Notes: generated by a model from the sequence alone, not told the origin. A DNA stretch of 49,026 nucleotides from Sphingopyxis sp. (GCF_019459305.1 NZ_JAIBES010000121.1:1-49026), one strand, 5' to 3'; counted from the first letter of the stretch, positions 1 to 8,499 are shown. Numbers and translations are program-made.

Positions 1-1332
1 GGCCCGGCCCCGCGGCGGCATCGACGGTTGCACACATCCGGGGCGCGTGCAGGGGCGGCAGCCCTGCCCGATCGGAGTCGCGGGGGATCGCATCTGGGCT
101 ATGCCGCGCGCCGCGATCAAGGGCGCCGCGACCTTCGCAACAACCCCGACGCACACCGCAAAGCGCGCCGGGGTGCCGCTGCCCGTTGCGCCGGGCGCGG
201 CGACGCTGCGGCTTTGCGTGAACCAGCGCGACCCGTCCTCCAACTCGACCAGATCGGCGATCACTTCGCCGGGCCGCGCAAAGGCTTCGTGCACCCCCCA
301 CAACGGGCAGCGCGTGTCGCCATCGACCAGCGGCGACTGACTCGCTCCGGCATAACGCTTGCTCCCCTGCCCCGCGCGGTCGATGCGCAGCATGAAAAAG
401 GGCAGCCCGCGCGCCCCGACGCGCTGCAACGTCGTCAACCGGTGCGCGACCTGCTCATAACCTGCACCAAAGCGCCGCTGGAGCAGCAGCAGGTCGTACC
501 CCGTCGCGTCGCACGCGCGCAGGAAGCGGCTGTACGGCATCATCAGTGCTGCGGCGAAATAATGGACCAGATGCCGCTCGAACAGGCGCGCCGCCGCGCT
601 CTCGGCAAATTCGGCGCCCGCGACCAGCGCGTCGATCTCGCCCTTCGCCTCGATCTGCGCCAGCGTCGCCGCAGCCTGAAAGGTGCGTGAGGCAGGGCGC
701 AGCAGCTCGCTCAGCATAAGTTGCCGCGCGTGCCAGTCGAGCCAGCGGAGCCGGTCGGGCATCACGTCCGACGGCAGGATGCGGATGCCCAGCTGATGCC
801 GGGTGCGCAAACGCTCGGAAATCGTGCCATAAAGATCGCCGCCCGCGAGCCGCAATTCGTCGGCCAGCTCCTCGGCCTTGGCGTCCAGATCGGCGAAATG
901 ATTACGCCATTTCTCGATCGCGCGGCGCACCGCGGCAACTTCGGGCGCTTCTTCCTGTAAAGCCGCGCCCGCTTCGGGCGCCGCATCGAACAGCCGGGCA
1001 AAGGCCGCAGCGGTGGTGGGCGCGGTCGCGAGCCACTCCTCGATCTCCTGCGCGCCGATCCCCAGATCGGCAAAGCGCGCGTCGGACAAGCGCCGCCGCA
1101 ACCCCGCCGCGCCGCCCGGCACCGCGTCGACGCCCAGCGTCGCGGCATCGAATCCAAACCGCTCGGCCAGCTTGACGATCACCGTCGCCGACAACGGCCG
1201 CTGGCCATGCTCGATCAAATTGAGGTAGCTTGGCGAGATATCCAGCGCCTCGGCCATCGCCGCCTGCGTCATCCCCGCCTCGCGCCGCGACTTGCGCACC
1301 GCCGGCCCGGCAAACACCCGTCGCTCCGCCAT
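1..1332 (-). CDS. XRE/IrrE-type short-chain fatty-acyl transcriptional regulator (partial)
   Basis: The frame is open from an ATG at 1332 to the left window edge: 444 codons with no stop, so the C-terminus is cut by only a little. The N-terminus is a Cro/C1-type HTH (about residues 8-62, with TQAAMAEALDISPSYLNLIE). A middle region resembles the IrrE-like/DUF955 part of this family, and the Cys-rich tail (PIGQGCRPCTRPGC) is typical of the short-chain fatty-acyl regulators ScfR/RamB. Such proteins control glyoxylate-shunt or propionate genes and often sit divergent to them. Here the neighbour is isocitrate lyase, 137 bp away, so control of aceA from the shared intergenic region is the natural inference. 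The C-terminal motif supports the assignment better than the diverged middle part does. Confidence 0.85.
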   Translation of the reverse strand, partial: MAERRVFAGPAVRKSRREAGMTQAAMAEALDISPSYLNLIEHGQRPLSATVIVKLAERFGFDAATLGVDAVPGGAAGLRRRLSDARFADLGIGAQEIEEWLATAPTTAAAFARLFDAAPEAGAALQEEAPEVAAVRRAIEKWRNHFADLDAKAEELADELRLAGGDLYGTISERLRTRHQLGIRILPSDVMPDRLRWLDWHARQLMLSELLRPASRTFQAAATLAQIEAKGEIDALVAGAEFAESAAARLFERHLVHYFAAALMMPYSRFLRACDATGYDLLLLQRRFGAGYEQVAHRLTTLQRVGARGLPFFMLRIDRAGQGSKRYAGASQSPLVDGDTRCPLWGVHEAFARPGEVIADLVELEDGSRWFTQSRSVAAPGATGSGTPARFAVCVGVVAKVAAPLIAARGIAQMRSPATPIGQGCRPCTRPGCVQPSMPPRGRA

Positions 1333-1469
1333 CGTTTGTAACTTTCTTTACTATTTTACACGCTAATTTACACCGATAGGCCATATTTCACAAATATTAT
1401 TGACAAAGCTTTTCACTTTCCGCGGCATCTTCGCCAACATCCACCCATCACCTCCTCTCAAGGACAAAG
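1333..1469. promoter_or_regulatory. Divergent control region between the XRE regulator and aceA
   Basis: This 137-bp spacer is clearly AT-richer than its surroundings. It carries two identical TTTACAC heptamers at 1355-1361 and 1367-1373 (12-bp period), related TTTCAC elements at 1386-1391 and 1411-1416, and TTTGTAA at 1335-1341. A TTGACA hexamer lies at 1400-1405 facing aceA, but no convincing -10 follows it. The repeated heptamers are candidate operator half-sites for the flanking regulator; that role is inference from position and repetition. The ribosome binding site AAGGA for aceA is at 1460-1464. Confidence 0.5.
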
Positions 1470-3065
1470 ATGATGGGTTACCAGGAAGACATGGCACAGG
1501 CAGGCCGCCTCATCCGCGATTACGACGGCACATGGGACGGTATCAGCGGCGAAAGCATCGCCCGCATGCGCGCCCAGAACAAATTCCGCACCGGCCTCGA
1601 CGTCGCCCGCTACACCGCCCGCATCATGCGCGCCGACATGGCGGCCTATGACGCCGACCCCGCAAACTACACCCAGTCCTTGGGCTGCTGGCACGGCTTC
1701 ATCGCGCAGCAGAAGATGATCTCGATCAAAAAGCATTTCGGTACCGTCAAGAGCTGCTACATCTATCTGTCGGGCTGGATGATCGCCGCGCTGCGCAGCG
1801 AATTCGGCCCACTGCCCGACCAGTCGATGCACGAAAAGACTAGCGTTCCGGCGCTGATCGAGGAAATCTACACCTTCCTGCGCCAAGCCGACGCGCGCGA
1901 ACTCGGCGGCCTTTTCCGCGAACTCGACGCCGCGCGCGCCGAGGGTGACGAACTCAAGGCGAAGCAGATCCAATCGGCGATCGACAATCATGAAACACAC
2001 GTCGTGCCGATCATCGCCGACATCGACGCCGGCTTCGGCAACGCCGAGGCGACCTACCTCCTCGCCAAGAAGATGATCGAGGCTGGCGCCTGCGCGCTCC
2101 AGATCGAAAATCAGGTCAGCGACGAAAAGCAGTGCGGTCATCAGGACGGGAAGGTCACCGTGCCGCACGAGGATTTCATCGCGAAGATCCGCGCCTGCCG
2201 CTACGCCTTCATGGAACTGGGCGTCGAGGACGGCATCATCGTGACGCGCACCGACAGCCTCGGCGCGGGCCTGACCAAGCAGATCGCCTTCTCGAAAGAG
2301 CCCGGCGACCTTGGCGATCAGTATAACAGCTTCCTCGATTGCGAAGAGGTCGACGGCGCGGGCAACCCCGGCGACGTCCTGATCAACCGCGACGGCAAGC
2401 TGATGCGCCCGAAGCGCCTGCCCTCGAACCTCTATCAGTTCCGCGCCGGAACCGGCGAGGACCGGTGCGTCATGGACTGCATCGCGTCGCTGCAGAACGG
2501 CGCCGACCTGCTGTGGATCGAAACCGAAAAGCCGCACATCGAACAGATCGCCGGCATGGTCGACCGCATTCGCGAAGTCGTCCCCAATGCGAAGCTCGCG
2601 TACAACAACTCGCCCAGCTTCAACTGGACGCTGAACTTCCGCCAGCAGGTCTATGATGCGTGGGAGAAGGACGGCCAGGACGTCAGCGCCTATGACCGCG
2701 CCAAGCTGATGAGCGTCGATTTTGATGGCACCCCGCTCGGCGACGAAGCCGACAACCGCATCCGCACCTTCCAGCGCGATTCGGCGAAGCGGGCGGGCAT
2801 TTTCCACCACCTGATCACCCTGCCGACCTATCACACCGCTGCGCTGTCGACCGACAATCTCGCCAAGGAATATTTCGGCGACGAAGCGATGCTGGGTTAC
2901 GTCAAGGGCGTCCAGCGCGCCGAAATCCGTCAGGGCATCGCCTGCGTCAAGCACCAGAATATGTCGGGAAGCGACATCGGCGACGACCACAAGGAATATT
3001 TTGCCGGCGAAGCCGCGCTCAAGGCCGCGGGCAAAGACAACACGATGAACCAGTTCGCCGCCTGA
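1470..3065 (+). CDS. aceA: Isocitrate lyase
   Basis: This cytoplasmic enzyme cleaves isocitrate to glyoxylate and succinate, the first step of the glyoxylate shunt, needed for growth on acetate and fatty acids. The 531-residue length matches the Pseudomonas-type isocitrate lyase subgroup rather than the shorter E. coli type. The active-site loop appears as KQCGHQDGK with the catalytic Cys at residue 222. The Mg-binding region is PIIADIDAGFGN (about 183-194), and SYNNSPSFNW-like sequence occurs near 375 as AYNNSPSFNW. The start is ATG at 1470 or the immediately following ATG at 1473; AAGGA at 1460-1464 fits the second slightly better. A divergent XRE/IrrE regulator is the likely controller. 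No malate synthase lies in the window. Confidence 0.96.
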   Translation: MMGYQEDMAQAGRLIRDYDGTWDGISGESIARMRAQNKFRTGLDVARYTARIMRADMAAYDADPANYTQSLGCWHGFIAQQKMISIKKHFGTVKSCYIYLSGWMIAALRSEFGPLPDQSMHEKTSVPALIEEIYTFLRQADARELGGLFRELDAARAEGDELKAKQIQSAIDNHETHVVPIIADIDAGFGNAEATYLLAKKMIEAGACALQIENQVSDEKQCGHQDGKVTVPHEDFIAKIRACRYAFMELGVEDGIIVTRTDSLGAGLTKQIAFSKEPGDLGDQYNSFLDCEEVDGAGNPGDVLINRDGKLMRPKRLPSNLYQFRAGTGEDRCVMDCIASLQNGADLLWIETEKPHIEQIAGMVDRIREVVPNAKLAYNNSPSFNWTLNFRQQVYDAWEKDGQDVSAYDRAKLMSVDFDGTPLGDEADNRIRTFQRDSAKRAGIFHHLITLPTYHTAALSTDNLAKEYFGDEAMLGYVKGVQRAEIRQGIACVKHQNMSGSDIGDDHKEYFAGEAALKAAGKDNTMNQFAA

Positions 3066-3293
3066 TACGAGTTCGGGGGGCGCGGGCCCGAGGGCCCCCC
3101 CGCCCCCCCCCCCCCCCCCCACCCGGCTTGGTGCGGGGGCAAGCGACCCTGCCTCCGCGCCTCCCCTGCTTTCCTGGGGAGGAAAGCCTGTCCGTCGGAA
3201 GCCGCAAGGCCTCCGGCGGACATTTTCATCGTAAGACCGCGTCTCGCGATCGCCCGGGTTGCAACGCGCGGAAAGATAAAGGCATATCGCCGC
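3066..3293. other. Intergenic spacer with a G/C homopolymer patch
   Basis: This 228-bp stretch has no convincing gene. At 3071-3120 it holds G6, G/C alternation, C7, and an unbroken run of 18 C (3103-3120), which looks like corrupted or low-quality sequence. The GC-rich part may hide a terminator for aceA. The remainder includes a GGGGAGGAAAG stretch at about 3176-3186 and nothing else recognisable. Confidence 0.6.
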
Positions 3294-5141
3294 ATGGCCG
3301 CGCGATCCCCGCCCCCGACATCATCTGCTGCTGAGCCGTTGCTGAGCGACGCGCCCGACGCGTTGATCGAGGCGCTGGCACGCTGGACCGGCAGCGAGCG
3401 CGGGGCATGGGCTCTGACGGACGGCGTACCAACCCCCGCGGCGGTGCTGAACGAAGCCTTCGCGGTCGGCGGGCTTTCGGCAAATGGCGGGTGGATCGGC
3501 GCTGATCCGCTGCTCACCGATTGCGCCGCGCTAACCGACTCGCTTGCCCATGGCGAGCTGGTGCAGCCGGGTGACCATCCTGGACTGTCGTTCGTCGCGC
3601 AGGACCACTGCCCGCCGCTTGTCGTGCTGACCGTCCCGCAGCAGCAGGCCGCGCGCTGGCCGCCCGCCGCCGAATGGCAGCGTCGTCAGACGGGCGCCAG
3701 CGCGGGGCATATCGTGCTGGTTCATCGCGCGTTGCTCCCCGGGAGCGCAGGACTTGTCCGCGCGGGCCGGATGCTCGCCCTCACCCCGCGCGAAAACCGC
3801 CTGCTCGCCGCGCTGGCCCGCACCGGCGATCTGCGCGATGCAGCGGCGAGCGAAGCGATCACTTATGAAACCGCGCGCGGGTCGATCAAGGCGGCGCTCG
3901 CCAAAAGCGGTTTTGCCCGGCAGGGCGCACTCGTCGCCACCGCCTTGCAACTCGACGCGATCGATGCTCCCCAGCCGCTCGAACTCGGCAATCATCTGCA
4001 ACAGGCGATCGGCCTGTCCGACCGCCAGGTCGCGCTCGCGCGGCTCATCGCGCTCGGCTCGACGCGCGACGAAGCTGCGCGGCAGCTCGGACTCGGCCGC
4101 GAGACGGCCAAAGCGGAACTCAAGATCCTGTTTCAGCTCGTCGGCGTCCAGTCCGCGGTCGGCCTGTCGGTCGTGGCGGCGCAGCTCGGCATTGTGGCGC
4201 GCCTGCTCGCCGCCTCCGATATCGGTGCCACCGATCTCTCCGCGGCGAGCGAACCGCTGCGCCTCATCCAGCGTCGTGGGCGCGCCGGTCGCATCGCCTT
4301 TGCCGACTATGGCCCGCGCGATCGCATCCCCGCCCTCCACTTCCACACTGCGACGACCAGCCGCTATGTCCCGCGCTCCTATGTCGCGCGGTTGCAGGAA
4401 CTGGGGCTGCGCCCGGTCATGATCGACCGGCCTGGCTACGGCCTGACCGACGTGGTCGATGGCGATTATCTGGACAACGAAATCCGCGACGTGCTCGACG
4501 TCGCCGACAGCTTGGGCGCAGCGCGCTGTCATGTCATCGCGCGCGGCGGCACGATCCTGTTCGCGCATCTTGCCGCCCATCATCGCGACCGGATCGCGCG
4601 CGCGGTCGTGCTCAACCCCGAGCCGCCCCCCGCCGCCGACGCGCGGATGGCGGGTCTGGCGGGGCGGTACAAACGCATCTTCTATCATGCGCCGCGGCTC
4701 GTCCGTCCGCTCACCCGCTACCTCGCCAGCCATCTGTCCGACAGCATCATCGAGCGGATCGCGCTGCGCTTTTTCGGGGCGAGCGCCGCCGACCAGCGCC
4801 TCTTCGCCGATCCCGCCATTCGCCGCGCCTATGTGTATGCCACCCGTCTCGCCGCGATTCAGGGCGGCGTCGGGCTCGAAGCCGTCGGCGACGTCGAACC
4901 GCGCAGCGAACTGCCGCCGCTATCCGACGGCAGCTTCATCACCATCCTGTCGGGCGAAGAGGATGCCCTGTATCGCCCCGACGACGCTTGGCCGCGCCTG
5001 CTCGCGGCATGGCCCAGCGCCGCTGCGCATCGGATCGCCGGCGCAGGTCGCCTGCTCCACCTCCAGCATCCAGAGCTGATTGCCGCGGCCCTCGACGAAG
5101 GGTCGCAGAGCTCGCGAAAGCCACGGCAATCAGCGCGTTGA
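3294..5141 (+). CDS. Double LuxR-like HTH protein fused to an inactive alpha/beta-hydrolase domain
   Basis: 615 residues. After an N-terminal region without recognised motifs there are two LuxR-type HTH segments, about 163-212 (LTPRENRLLAALARTGDLRDAA) and about 241-290 (LSDRQVALARLIALGSTRDEAA). An alpha/beta-hydrolase fold follows, about 340-600, with strand and loop signatures such as VMIDRPGYGLTD. The nucleophile elbow, normally GxSxG, reads A416-R417-G418-G419-T420, so the catalytic Ser is Gly. The usual GAGH of the catalytic His reads GAGR (R586). An acidic residue in SGEED (D557) remains. Loss of Ser and His suggests a ligand-binding or regulatory role for the hydrolase domain rather than catalysis; that is inference. 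The 3' end overlaps the convergent next gene by 12 bp. DNA targets are unknown. Confidence 0.75.
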   Translation: MAARSPPPTSSAAEPLLSDAPDALIEALARWTGSERGAWALTDGVPTPAAVLNEAFAVGGLSANGGWIGADPLLTDCAALTDSLAHGELVQPGDHPGLSFVAQDHCPPLVVLTVPQQQAARWPPAAEWQRRQTGASAGHIVLVHRALLPGSAGLVRAGRMLALTPRENRLLAALARTGDLRDAAASEAITYETARGSIKAALAKSGFARQGALVATALQLDAIDAPQPLELGNHLQQAIGLSDRQVALARLIALGSTRDEAARQLGLGRETAKAELKILFQLVGVQSAVGLSVVAAQLGIVARLLAASDIGATDLSAASEPLRLIQRRGRAGRIAFADYGPRDRIPALHFHTATTSRYVPRSYVARLQELGLRPVMIDRPGYGLTDVVDGDYLDNEIRDVLDVADSLGAARCHVIARGGTILFAHLAAHHRDRIARAVVLNPEPPPAADARMAGLAGRYKRIFYHAPRLVRPLTRYLASHLSDSIIERIALRFFGASAADQRLFADPAIRRAYVYATRLAAIQGGVGLEAVGDVEPRSELPPLSDGSFITILSGEEDALYRPDDAWPRLLAAWPSAAAHRIAGAGRLLHLQHPELIAAALDEGSQSSRKPRQSAR

Positions 5142-6128
5142 CAGCGGCTGAACCAGCCGAGTCAGCGCCTCTCGAGAGAGCTCGTCCAGCCCGCTGCGCC
5201 ACCGCACGGGATCGGCGGTCATCGTATAGCGCCGCGATTTGTTGCTGCCGATGCCGCCCAGCACGCCAATGACGTTGGCGACCGTCTCAGCCGCCTTGTG
5301 CCCGCCGCTGGTGCTGTCGTCGAAGCTGCCGAAATCGCCGCTCGTCGCGACATCGTCGCCCAGCGCGATGCGTCCGGTCTTGCCGTTCGGCGCAAAAATC
5401 TCGATCCGGCTGCGCTCGCCCATGATCGCCAGGTTGGAATCAACCTTGACCGCCGAGCTGTTGCGAAACGCGCCGCCATAGGTTTCGGCATCGGCGAAAT
5501 CGACGACCAGCAGCGCCGCGATCGCGGGAACCCCGCTAGCCTTCGCAAATGCCTTCGCCGACTGCGAGGCAAAGATCATGTGGCGCGCAAAATTGAACCC
5601 GCCGCCGGTCAGCGCATCGCCCCATTCCTGTAACTGGATCGGCGCGCCGATCGCGCCGGGGCCGAAAAGCCGCGCCTTGCCGCTGGCGTTACGGCTTTCG
5701 AGCAAGTCGCGCTCATGGCCATTTTCCAGCAGTTTGAAATTGCTGTCGTGATGCGCCGCCACCGACGCATAATCGACCGGCGCGATCCCCGCTGCGGCCA
5801 GCTGCGCCGCAAAATGGGCGTAAGCCGCGTCGGTCGCCGCCTGAAAATCGCTGTCGCCAACCCCGACCAGCGCGCTGCGCGCGGTCGATTTGCCGCCGAA
5901 ACCGCCGCCGAGCAGCCCGCCGCCCGCCTTCGCCGACGCCTTGCGCTCGGTGAGGAACGCGACGGTGAAGGCGAAAATGCCAACTTGCGACAGCCCGGTG
6001 AGCAGCTCGGGGCGTTTGATCTCGACCGGCGGCTTCGCCTTGCCCTTCGCCTCGGCCCAGCTCGGCAGCGATGCCGCCGCCAGCGCCGCCACGCCCGTCC
6101 CCATCGCCTGTCGCCGCGAAATCATCAT
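5130..6128 (-). CDS. Tat-exported protein of unknown function
   Basis: 332 residues. The N-terminus MMISRRQAMGTGVAALAAASLPSWAEA is a twin-arginine signal peptide (SRRQAMG, hydrophobic stretch, AEA cleavage site), so the mature protein is probably periplasmic. The mature part contains a Gly-rich loop (about residues 69-80) and no catalytic motif that I recognise. Segments such as LVGVGDSDFQAATDAAYAHF suggest a compact alpha/beta protein. Start is either of two adjacent ATGs (6128 or 6125). It is convergent with the HTH-hydrolase gene and overlaps its 3' end by 12 bp, so the two transcripts may interfere. I do not recognise the family. Confidence 0.75.
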   Translation of the reverse strand: MMISRRQAMGTGVAALAAASLPSWAEAKGKAKPPVEIKRPELLTGLSQVGIFAFTVAFLTERKASAKAGGGLLGGGFGGKSTARSALVGVGDSDFQAATDAAYAHFAAQLAAAGIAPVDYASVAAHHDSNFKLLENGHERDLLESRNASGKARLFGPGAIGAPIQLQEWGDALTGGGFNFARHMIFASQSAKAFAKASGVPAIAALLVVDFADAETYGGAFRNSSAVKVDSNLAIMGERSRIEIFAPNGKTGRIALGDDVATSGDFGSFDDSTSGGHKAAETVANVIGVLGGIGSNKSRRYTMTADPVRWRSGLDELSREALTRLVQPLSTR

Positions 6129-6253
6129 GCCTGTTGCCCCGTCATATCCCAGCCCCCCGGCGGGTTATGTCGCTGCACTTACGGGCAGATCCGCGCCGCC
6201 CCCATCCCCATTTGGGGGGGGTGAGGACGGCGCGCCGTCCACGGGGCGTGCCA

Positions 6254-7243
6254 TCACGGGACGACCGGTGCGGCCTCCTCCTCGCGTGTCTTGACCAGCG
6301 ACCAGATGATACCGCCCGCGATCAACCCGACCGTCACGCCCAGGCTGACCAGCGGCGGGAATTTGTCGCCGCCGAGGACGAAATCGGCGACGAAAATCTT
6401 CGACCCGATGAACACCAGCACCAGCGCGAGCGCATATTTGAGGTAGTGGAAGCGGTGCACCATCGCCGACAGCGCGAAATAGAGCGCGCGCAGGCCGAGG
6501 ATCGCCATGATGTTCGACGTATAGACGATGAACGTGTCGGTGGTGATCGCAAAGATCGCCGGCACGCTGTCGACCGCGAACACCAGATCGGCGAGGTTGA
6601 TGACAACGAGCGCGAGGAACAACGGCGTCGCCGCCAGCACCAGCTTGCCGGTTTTGGTGTCCGGCACCCGCACAAAGAATTTTTCACCGTGCAACTCGTT
6701 GGTGATCGGGATGTGCCGCGACAGCCATTTGACCACCGGGTTGCCCGCGACGTCCATCGGCTTGTCGCCCGCGAACAGCATCTTGATGCCAGTGAACACC
6801 AGGAACGCGGCGAACACATAGAGCAGCCACTCATATTCGGTGACCAGCGCCGCGCCGCCCGCGATCATGATCCCGCGCAGCACGATCACCGCGACGATGC
6901 CCCACAATAGCGCGCGATACTGATAGCGCGGCGGGATTGCGAAGGTCGCAAAGATCAGCGAGATGACGAAGATATTGTCGATCGACAATGCCTTCTCGAT
7001 GAAGAAGCCGGTGTAATATTGCAGCCCCGCCTCGCCGCCCTTCGCGGCCCAGACCCAGCCGCCGAACGCCATCGCGATGCCGATGTAGAGCGCCGAGAGC
7101 TTCAGGCTCTCCCCGATCCCCATCTCCTTGTTCTCCTTGTTCAATATGCCAAGGTCAAAGGCGGTGAGCGCAATGACCAGCGCGATGAACGCCAGCCAGA
7201 ACCATGCCGGGGTGCCCAACCAGTCGGCAAACAGAAATTCCAT
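6254..7243 (-). CDS. TerC family integral membrane protein
   Basis: 329 residues and about nine hydrophobic segments. Family hallmarks are the paired acidic membrane motifs EKALSIDNIFVISLIFATF (about 83-101) and NLADLVFAVDSVPAIFAIT (about 216-234), followed by TSNIMAILGLRALYF. The TerC/Alx family is linked to metal-ion (manganese, tellurite) homeostasis and is thought to load or export Mn2+ at the membrane. It lies 69 bp downstream of a DUF465 gene on the same strand, so the two are probably one transcript under the leader at 7496-7660. Function beyond the family is inference. Confidence 0.92.
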   Translation of the reverse strand: MEFLFADWLGTPAWFWLAFIALVIALTAFDLGILNKENKEMGIGESLKLSALYIGIAMAFGGWVWAAKGGEAGLQYYTGFFIEKALSIDNIFVISLIFATFAIPPRYQYRALLWGIVAVIVLRGIMIAGGAALVTEYEWLLYVFAAFLVFTGIKMLFAGDKPMDVAGNPVVKWLSRHIPITNELHGEKFFVRVPDTKTGKLVLAATPLFLALVVINLADLVFAVDSVPAIFAITTDTFIVYTSNIMAILGLRALYFALSAMVHRFHYLKYALALVLVFIGSKIFVADFVLGGDKFPPLVSLGVTVGLIAGGIIWSLVKTREEEAAPVVP

Positions 7244-7312
7244 GGTGATTGTCCCTGGATACGCCAGAAGGCGCCGCCCTGGGGCGACGCTTCCGGTCGT
7301 GATTAGAAGGAT

Positions 7313-7495
7313 TTAGCGCGCGAGCGCCGGACGCAGCGACAGCGCCGCCAGGCGCCGCTTGACCGCGAGCTTGAGCGTTTTCAGCCGCAGCAGCCGAAAC
7401 GGATCGGCCCCGCGCCGCCGCGCTTCGCGCCGCGCCGCTTCGTCCAGCTGGCGGTGCAGCAGGGTCAGCCGATAGAGATTGGGATTAAGCGTCAT
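7313..7495 (-). CDS. YdcH/DUF465 family small protein
   Basis: 60 residues, strongly basic and predicted all-helical. The arrangement of an LHRQLDEAARREA helix, a short turn and LLRLKTLKLAVKRRL matches the DUF465 (YdcH-like) pattern, ending in the conserved LK..KL..K. Function is unknown in the family. The start is ATG at 7495, preceded by a strong AGGAGG (7510-7505). That ribosome site can pair with an upstream complement in the leader (7570-7561). Probably co-transcribed with terC. Confidence 0.75.
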   Translation of the reverse strand: MTLNPNLYRLTLLHRQLDEAARREARRRGADPFRLLRLKTLKLAVKRRLAALSLRPALAR

Positions 7496-7660
7496 GAACT
7501 TGGGCCTCCTGATTGAAAATCAAGCAGGTGACGCCGATGCCGGACCCGGGTTTAAGGGGGAGGTAGGCCCAGAGCATCGGTGTCACCCGATGCGGTCCGA
7601 CATCACGTGGCGGGAAAAATCCCGCCGACGCCAGAGGGGCCCGGCCCGCATAAGTGAGAT
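7496..7660 (-). promoter_or_regulatory. Structured 5' leader of the DUF465-terC operon, candidate RNA switch
   Basis: Read on the minus strand, the leader contains: a perfect 6-bp hairpin GGCGGG/CCCGCC (7626-7609); a perfect 7-bp hairpin GCATCGG/CCGATGC (7593-7574); an alternative 14-bp pairing of 7587-7574 with 7540-7527 (13 Watson-Crick pairs and one mismatch or wobble); another alternative pairing 7604-7594 with 7546-7536 (10/11); and GGGCCTACCT (7570-7561), which complements the ribosome binding site AGGAGGCCC (7510-7502) with one bulged base. The last two form a pseudoknot-like layout in which structure could hide the start site. I do not match it to a known riboswitch class. The complementarity is seen; regulation is inference. 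Confidence 0.4.
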
Positions 7661-7756
7661 TTAGGTGGGGTATATGATCGTTTCAAGACCCTCCCCGACC
7701 ATGCTAGCTCAAAAAATGCCGATCCCGGCGGCAGGCCGGCAACAGGGGAGGTTTGA

Positions 7757-8499
7757 TTGTCCGTCATCATCGCCCGCGATGGCCCCATCACCATCGTCAC
7801 GATCGACCGCGCCGCAACGCGGTCGATCCCGACACCGCGGCGGCGTTGCGCGACGCCTTCGCCGCCTTTGCCGCCGATAGCGACGCCCTCGTTGCGATCC
7901 TGACCGGCAGCGACGGGCATTTCTGCGCCGGTTTCGACCTCAATGCCGTCGGCGCCGCGCGCTACGACCCCGACGGCCCCGGCCCGATGGGGCCGACGCG
8001 GATGCTGCTCGACAAGCCGGTGATCGCCGCGATCGAGGGCCACGCGGTTGCGGGCGGGCTCGAACTCGCGCTCTGGTGCGACCTGCGCGTCGCCGCGGCG
8101 AGCGCGGTGTTCGGCGTCTATTGCCGCCGCTGGGGCGTGCCGCTGATCGACGGCGGCACCGTCCGCCTGCCGCGCATCGTCGGCCAAGGCCGCGCGCTCG
8201 ACATGATCCTGACCGGCCGCCCTGTCGACGCTGCCGAAGCCCAGCACATCGGCCTCGCCGACCGCGTCGTCGCCGACGGCGAAGCGCTGTCCGCGGCGAT
8301 CCCCCTCGCCAAACAGATCGCCGCCTTTCCTCAATTGTGCATGACCAGCGACCGGATGAGCGCGTATCGCCAATGGGATTTCGACCTCGCCGATGCGCTA
8401 ACGCACGAAGCCCACGCCGGGGCCGCGCCGCTGCGTGAGGGCGCCGCCGCGGGGGCGAAACGCTTCACCGAAGGCGCAGGCCGCGGCGGCGCGTTCTAA
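7757..8499 (+). CDS. Enoyl-CoA hydratase/isomerase family protein (apparent frameshift near the N-terminus)
   Basis: The crotonase-fold signature regions are present: the oxyanion-loop FCAGFDLNAVG, then EGHAVAGGLELALWCDLRVA, and WGVPLIDGGTVRLPRIVG. The protein is expected to act on acyl-CoA thioesters; the exact substrate is not deducible. The best start is TTG at 7757 with GGGGAGG at 7745-7751. From there the reading gives MSVIIARDGPITIVTIDR, a normal crotonase N-terminus, in frame 2. The rest (RNAVDPDTA onward) is in frame 1. A missing base at about 7811-7813 explains the break. It is either a sequencing error in a GC-rich stretch or a real mutation. The alternative in-frame start at TTG 7753 yields a His/Arg-rich nonsense N-terminus. 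Confidence 0.8.

Noticed and set aside
1458..3122. Long open frame on the minus strand opposite aceA
   Set aside because: It is an antisense shadow of a high-GC gene: the composition is low-complexity and it has no family motif, while aceA on the plus strand is unmistakable.
7609..7626. GGCGGGAAAAATCCCGCC hairpin as a terminator
   Set aside because: No T-run follows on either strand, and it lies within a divergent promoter region. It is described as part of the leader structure instead.
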